Shown here in pieces: positions 60,488 through 64,000 of a stretch of DNA of 64,000 nt. The stretch's first letter is position 1. Each line of letters opens with the position of its first letter. This DNA comes from Numida meleagris (taxonomy: Eukaryota; Chordata; Aves; Galliformes; Numididae). The DNA lies in contig NC_034421.1 of the NCBI RefSeq assembly GCF_002078875.1, positions 11,855,887-11,919,886 on the forward strand, written 5' to 3'. Both the position numbers and the translations under genes were made by a program. A model generated the notes under the pieces. That model made no database searches and was not told the origin of the DNA. It saw only the letters and a list, made by a program, of their open reading frames with translations.

Positions 60488-60840
60488 TGTACTGGGTCTA
60501 GCTGGGATAGAATTAACTTTCTTCAATGTAGCCCATTTGGAGCTGTGTTTTGGTTTTGTGACTAAAACTGCACTAGCACCACGCCAGCGTTATTGCTGTT
60601 GTCAGTCTATTGCTGAGCAGTGGTTTTCTGTTGCTGTTTTTGTTTGCTTGGCTGTTTCCCCTCCACCTCTGCCTCCACAGCAAGTAGGCTGGAAGTGTAC
60701 AGGATGGCAGGGGACACAGCCAGGATAGCTGAACTGACCAAAGGGATGCTCCGTATCACATGATGTTCTCTGCAATAAATGCTCAGAGAAAGGAGGAGAA
60801 ACAGGACACGTTCTTGTTTATGACATCTGTCTCCCCCTCA
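60488..60840 (+). mobile_element. Solo-type LTR of a bird endogenous retrovirus
   Basis: The start 'tgtactgggtctagctggga' followed by 'tagaattaactttcttc' resembles the beginning of a widespread avian LTR family. The middle 'ggacacagccaggatagctg' and 'accaaagggatgctccgtat' with 'cacatgatg' and then 'tgcaataaatgctcagagaa' also fit its U3 and polyadenylation region (AATAAA near 60774). An end at 'ctccccctca' (60840) would give a TG...CA element of about 353 bp, but I see no convincing target-site duplication. No internal retroviral genes lie beside it. The exact family is not assigned. Confidence 0.7.
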
Positions 60841-63800
60841 AGTAACTGTTGTGTGTGATGAAGCAGTAATTAAGCATTATCTGAAGGACAGTATTTTCCT
60901 TCCTTTATGTAGGAAGATCAAGATCTACATGAAATGAGCAGCACATCCACCTGTTAAGTGGAAAGTAGACAGTTGATATTTTCATTTGTAGCATGCACAA
61001 ACAAAGCAAAAACCTTGTCCTTTGCAATATTGTATTTTGTTCATGCCTCTCAGGTAGAAATCCCTCAATCATACTCAACTCATCAGATCCCCCTGTAGTA
61101 TGCTGTGCTGCTTTGAAACACTGATTTGTTTTACTTCACAATTTTAAGAGAAGTGTTCAATGATGGGGGAAATGGGGGATCTATTTTCAGTGCCATAAAT
61201 TCTGTGAGTATTTATCTGCTCATTATTTTAACACCATAATAACCCAAAGCAAAACATGGCTTTATAGTGACAGAAAAGCACTTGAAATGCCTTTCTTTTA
61301 TTGACTCTATAGGCTTTTATAAGAAGGCAACTGTCACTAACACTGAAGGAGATACAAGACTTGGGATGGACAGAATACTTGCACACAGGTATCTACATCC
61401 ACCAGGGTTTAAAATGTGGATCGTAAACGCAGATCTTCCAAAGGATGCACCTATTACATTAACATGGAGTACCCACCTGTTGTTCATCCCATTACCTTAA
61501 AAAATTATAGCAAAGGGAAAGTGCTAGTACTAAAACTGCATCGCTTAACTACAGCACATTTACTACAGTAACTATATACAATACACAGATTAAAAAACCT
61601 GATCAAGACAGCAAGTAGACAGAAATTCTCTCAAAAAGCATGGATAAAAACATCTTGCAAAATGTGGATAACACAGCTTTCTACGTTTCTTCTGAAATGC
61701 TTTCATAGAACTTATGCTGAAATGCCTCAGATTATTCATCATATAACATAGCTTTAGGTGAGCGTAGCTGTGTAGGGGAGGGCTACACACACACCAATTC
61801 ATCTTTCTAAATAAGTCAGGCAATACAAAAACGCAGAATAACTGCTGCTTAATCGTCCAGCCTTCTGAACTGGGACACCAGTTAATGATCTCCCATTCCA
61901 CATGCGTAGATACACAATTGACAATACATACAAAGTCAGTCCTGTTTCCTGACTTTCACTTTATACAGGCTCTGGACAGGCAGAGCACAGACATCACAGC
62001 ACGTGTTATTGTCTAATTCCACCCTCCACAGTATTCCTTTGGTAATGAATTCAAGTTTGACAACAGAACAGGAGAAATATTCCAGTTAAGGAACTGAACA
62101 AGAACTCTGCTGATCAAGGCTTTATATTCATTTGTGCTAAAAATTCCTATCCAGTCACAATTTGTGCTCGGTTACATTGCAAATTTGGAACAATTCGCCT
62201 TTGCCTGTCACAAAGTGTCTTTGGTTGCTTTACTGGTTTGCTCAGTGCAGTGCAACTTCGGTTGCCCCTTTCTTTGGGTACCACAGACGCTATTACAGAA
62301 CTAATAAACATTAAAATGCCAAATAAATCCATGGGCAATGTATTGGAATCAAGGAACTACATTACTAAATTAAAAATTGAAATTTTAAAACCCAGAATTT
62401 CTCTCTAATTGAACTGTTACGATTATACTTACCCAGACGTATTTATCAAAATGAAAACACAGCAATGTAGCCAAAGCTAGAAACTGTTCTTTAACTATAC
62501 GGAACATGCTGAATACAAAATTTACCATGATTATTGAACAGTTTCTTTTTCTGACATTTGTTTCATTACATAGCATTCCATAGTCTTAACAAATCTGTGC
62601 TGGATTCTTACTGCTATTTTTAAATACACTAAATAAGAGGACGGGACAAACCACTCCATAATCAGTAATGTACTACATGTGTACACCATGTCATGGGTGA
62701 CTAGGGCATAACGCCCAGCCATATGGTGCACTTAAGAGCCAACTCATCTGCATCGCCTGTTACCAGGCAACATGCTGGACTTCAGTCTCAGCCTGGTAAG
62801 AAAAAAATGACCTCTTAGCCCCAGAAGTTGATTGATATTCATTGTGCTGGTTAGGTTGTGATCACAAGGGAAAATAATAAAATCAATTATGCACATGGAG
62901 ATTTGGAGGCATTAGACCTTCCCCAAATTCCAAACGAGTATTTTCTTCTTCTTTCTTGCCATATATCCCAAATCTCTGATTTATCTTATTGAAAGAACAT
63001 GAATATATTTTAAGTACATTTCTAGATAGCAAAGCAGTATATTCACAGTTAAATTAATGCCAGCTTCCTAAAAATATGTCGGTAATTATCTTGGGGACCA
63101 CGATGTCCCACAGGCTGGAAACCCCAACCTTATTCTTACATTTTTTATTACAATTTCTCTGACAAAAGCTGCCAATTGCGTCCAATTCTGCTAAGAATTG
63201 TAAGGTTATTCTGTGATGGAAAGCAGCATTCACGACAGAGGAAAAGCTAAAAGCATCAAGCATGCTGAGCACTACAGAATTGATTTAAATCTCTCTTCAA
63301 GATGAACAAGCCTTTTTCTTGTTTTTATCCTGTGAGCCAGGCAGTTTTCTTGAAATAATAAAATCTGGTTTCAAAGACACAAAGAGGTAGATTGTGTATG
63401 GTATAGGAGAATAAGTATAAGACTCTTTATTCCTAAAAAGGACTGCACATCAAATCCTTTCACCAACACAAAACTGTTTGTTGGGACAGAATTCGAGTAC
63501 TAACATTAATCCATTTGTACAAGAAAAGTGAGCCTACTATTTTGTCAGTACATGTGTGCAACTTGCTTACTACACAAAGAACAGATAAAAGTGTAATGTC
63601 AAGTATATTCCTATTATTCAGTGAGCCCCACAGTGAACGAAGTGTAGCCACATACACGTAACTGCTATTGCTGTGCCACAGGACAAGCCATGCCTATTAC
63701 ACAGTACAAAGATGGAGCACTGCTTTTTTTTTTTTTTAAGCAGAGGATTGTTAAAAATTGTCTGAGAAGTACCAAACACACACTTATCAGGAATCACACA

Positions 63801-64000
63801 CTTTGTTTAGTTTTTCGGTTATTTTGCAACTACTATTCAACTGCATGTAAAATTGTATCCTAATAAAAAGTGCTTAATCAATACTGTTGCCAAGCATGGG
63901 TTAAAATGCTTGGAAAGAAAAAATAAATTCCAAGTATGAAACAGCAACAAATAGTTTGGATAAGAAAACATCACTTCACATCTAATTTAAAATGGTTTTC
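60841..64000. other. AT-rich DNA without a recognised gene
   Basis: No exon, RNA gene or mobile element that I can support. A run of 14 T lies at 63724-63737. Confidence 0.55.

Overview
The window is vertebrate nuclear DNA, almost certainly from a bird and most likely a galliform such as chicken. The evidence is at least six CR1 LINE fragments in both orientations, a decayed endogenous retrovirus with integrase on the minus strand, a bird-type LTR, one very old MIR-like SINE, and an AT-rich, intron-like or intergenic background with one strong CpG island. There are no operons, prokaryotic genes, CRISPR arrays, tRNAs or rRNAs that I can support. Most of the 64 kb holds no recognisable protein-coding sequence, and short open frames there behave like chance.

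Layout. Positions 1-155 are a CR1 end cut by the window edge. From about 1930 to 3935 lies a broken retrovirus read on the minus strand, with an integrase carrying several stops and an LTR-like region rich in hairpins. A 73-bp direct repeat (1542-1615 and 3936-4008) brackets it. From 4972 to 6862 there is a CR1 split by about 1.4 kb of GC-rich DNA that carries the only confident gene, a small intact RING-finger protein (5807-6370, +) resembling the RING of TOPORS. It has a likely spliced 5' leader and promoter motifs of the X-box and CRE types. From 9222 to 10272 is a longer CR1 with reverse transcriptase remnants. A CpG island at about 15180-16060 looks like a real promoter: two good splice donors point to a transcript running to the left (minus strand), and a strong-context ATG faces right. 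A possible exon of the leftward transcript lies at 13771-13893. A MIR-like relic follows at 16848-17010.

From 17 kb to 64 kb the window looks like intron or gene desert. It contains simple repeats, CR1 pieces (32655-32814, 52062-52345, 57262-57617), a solo-type LTR (60488-60840), a few conserved-looking AT-rich blocks that could be enhancers, one isolated exon-like segment (38621-38749, minus) and one stretch open on both strands (55715-56240).

How the parts relate: the RING gene sits inside repeat DNA and may belong to a multicopy family, since the first 25 bases of the window repeat exactly the sequence that follows the gene. The CpG island probably starts a separate, long-intron or noncoding transcript. 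I see no undescribed multi-gene system. The items most worth following are the RING unit, the hairpin cluster in the retroviral end, and the leftward transcript from the CpG island.
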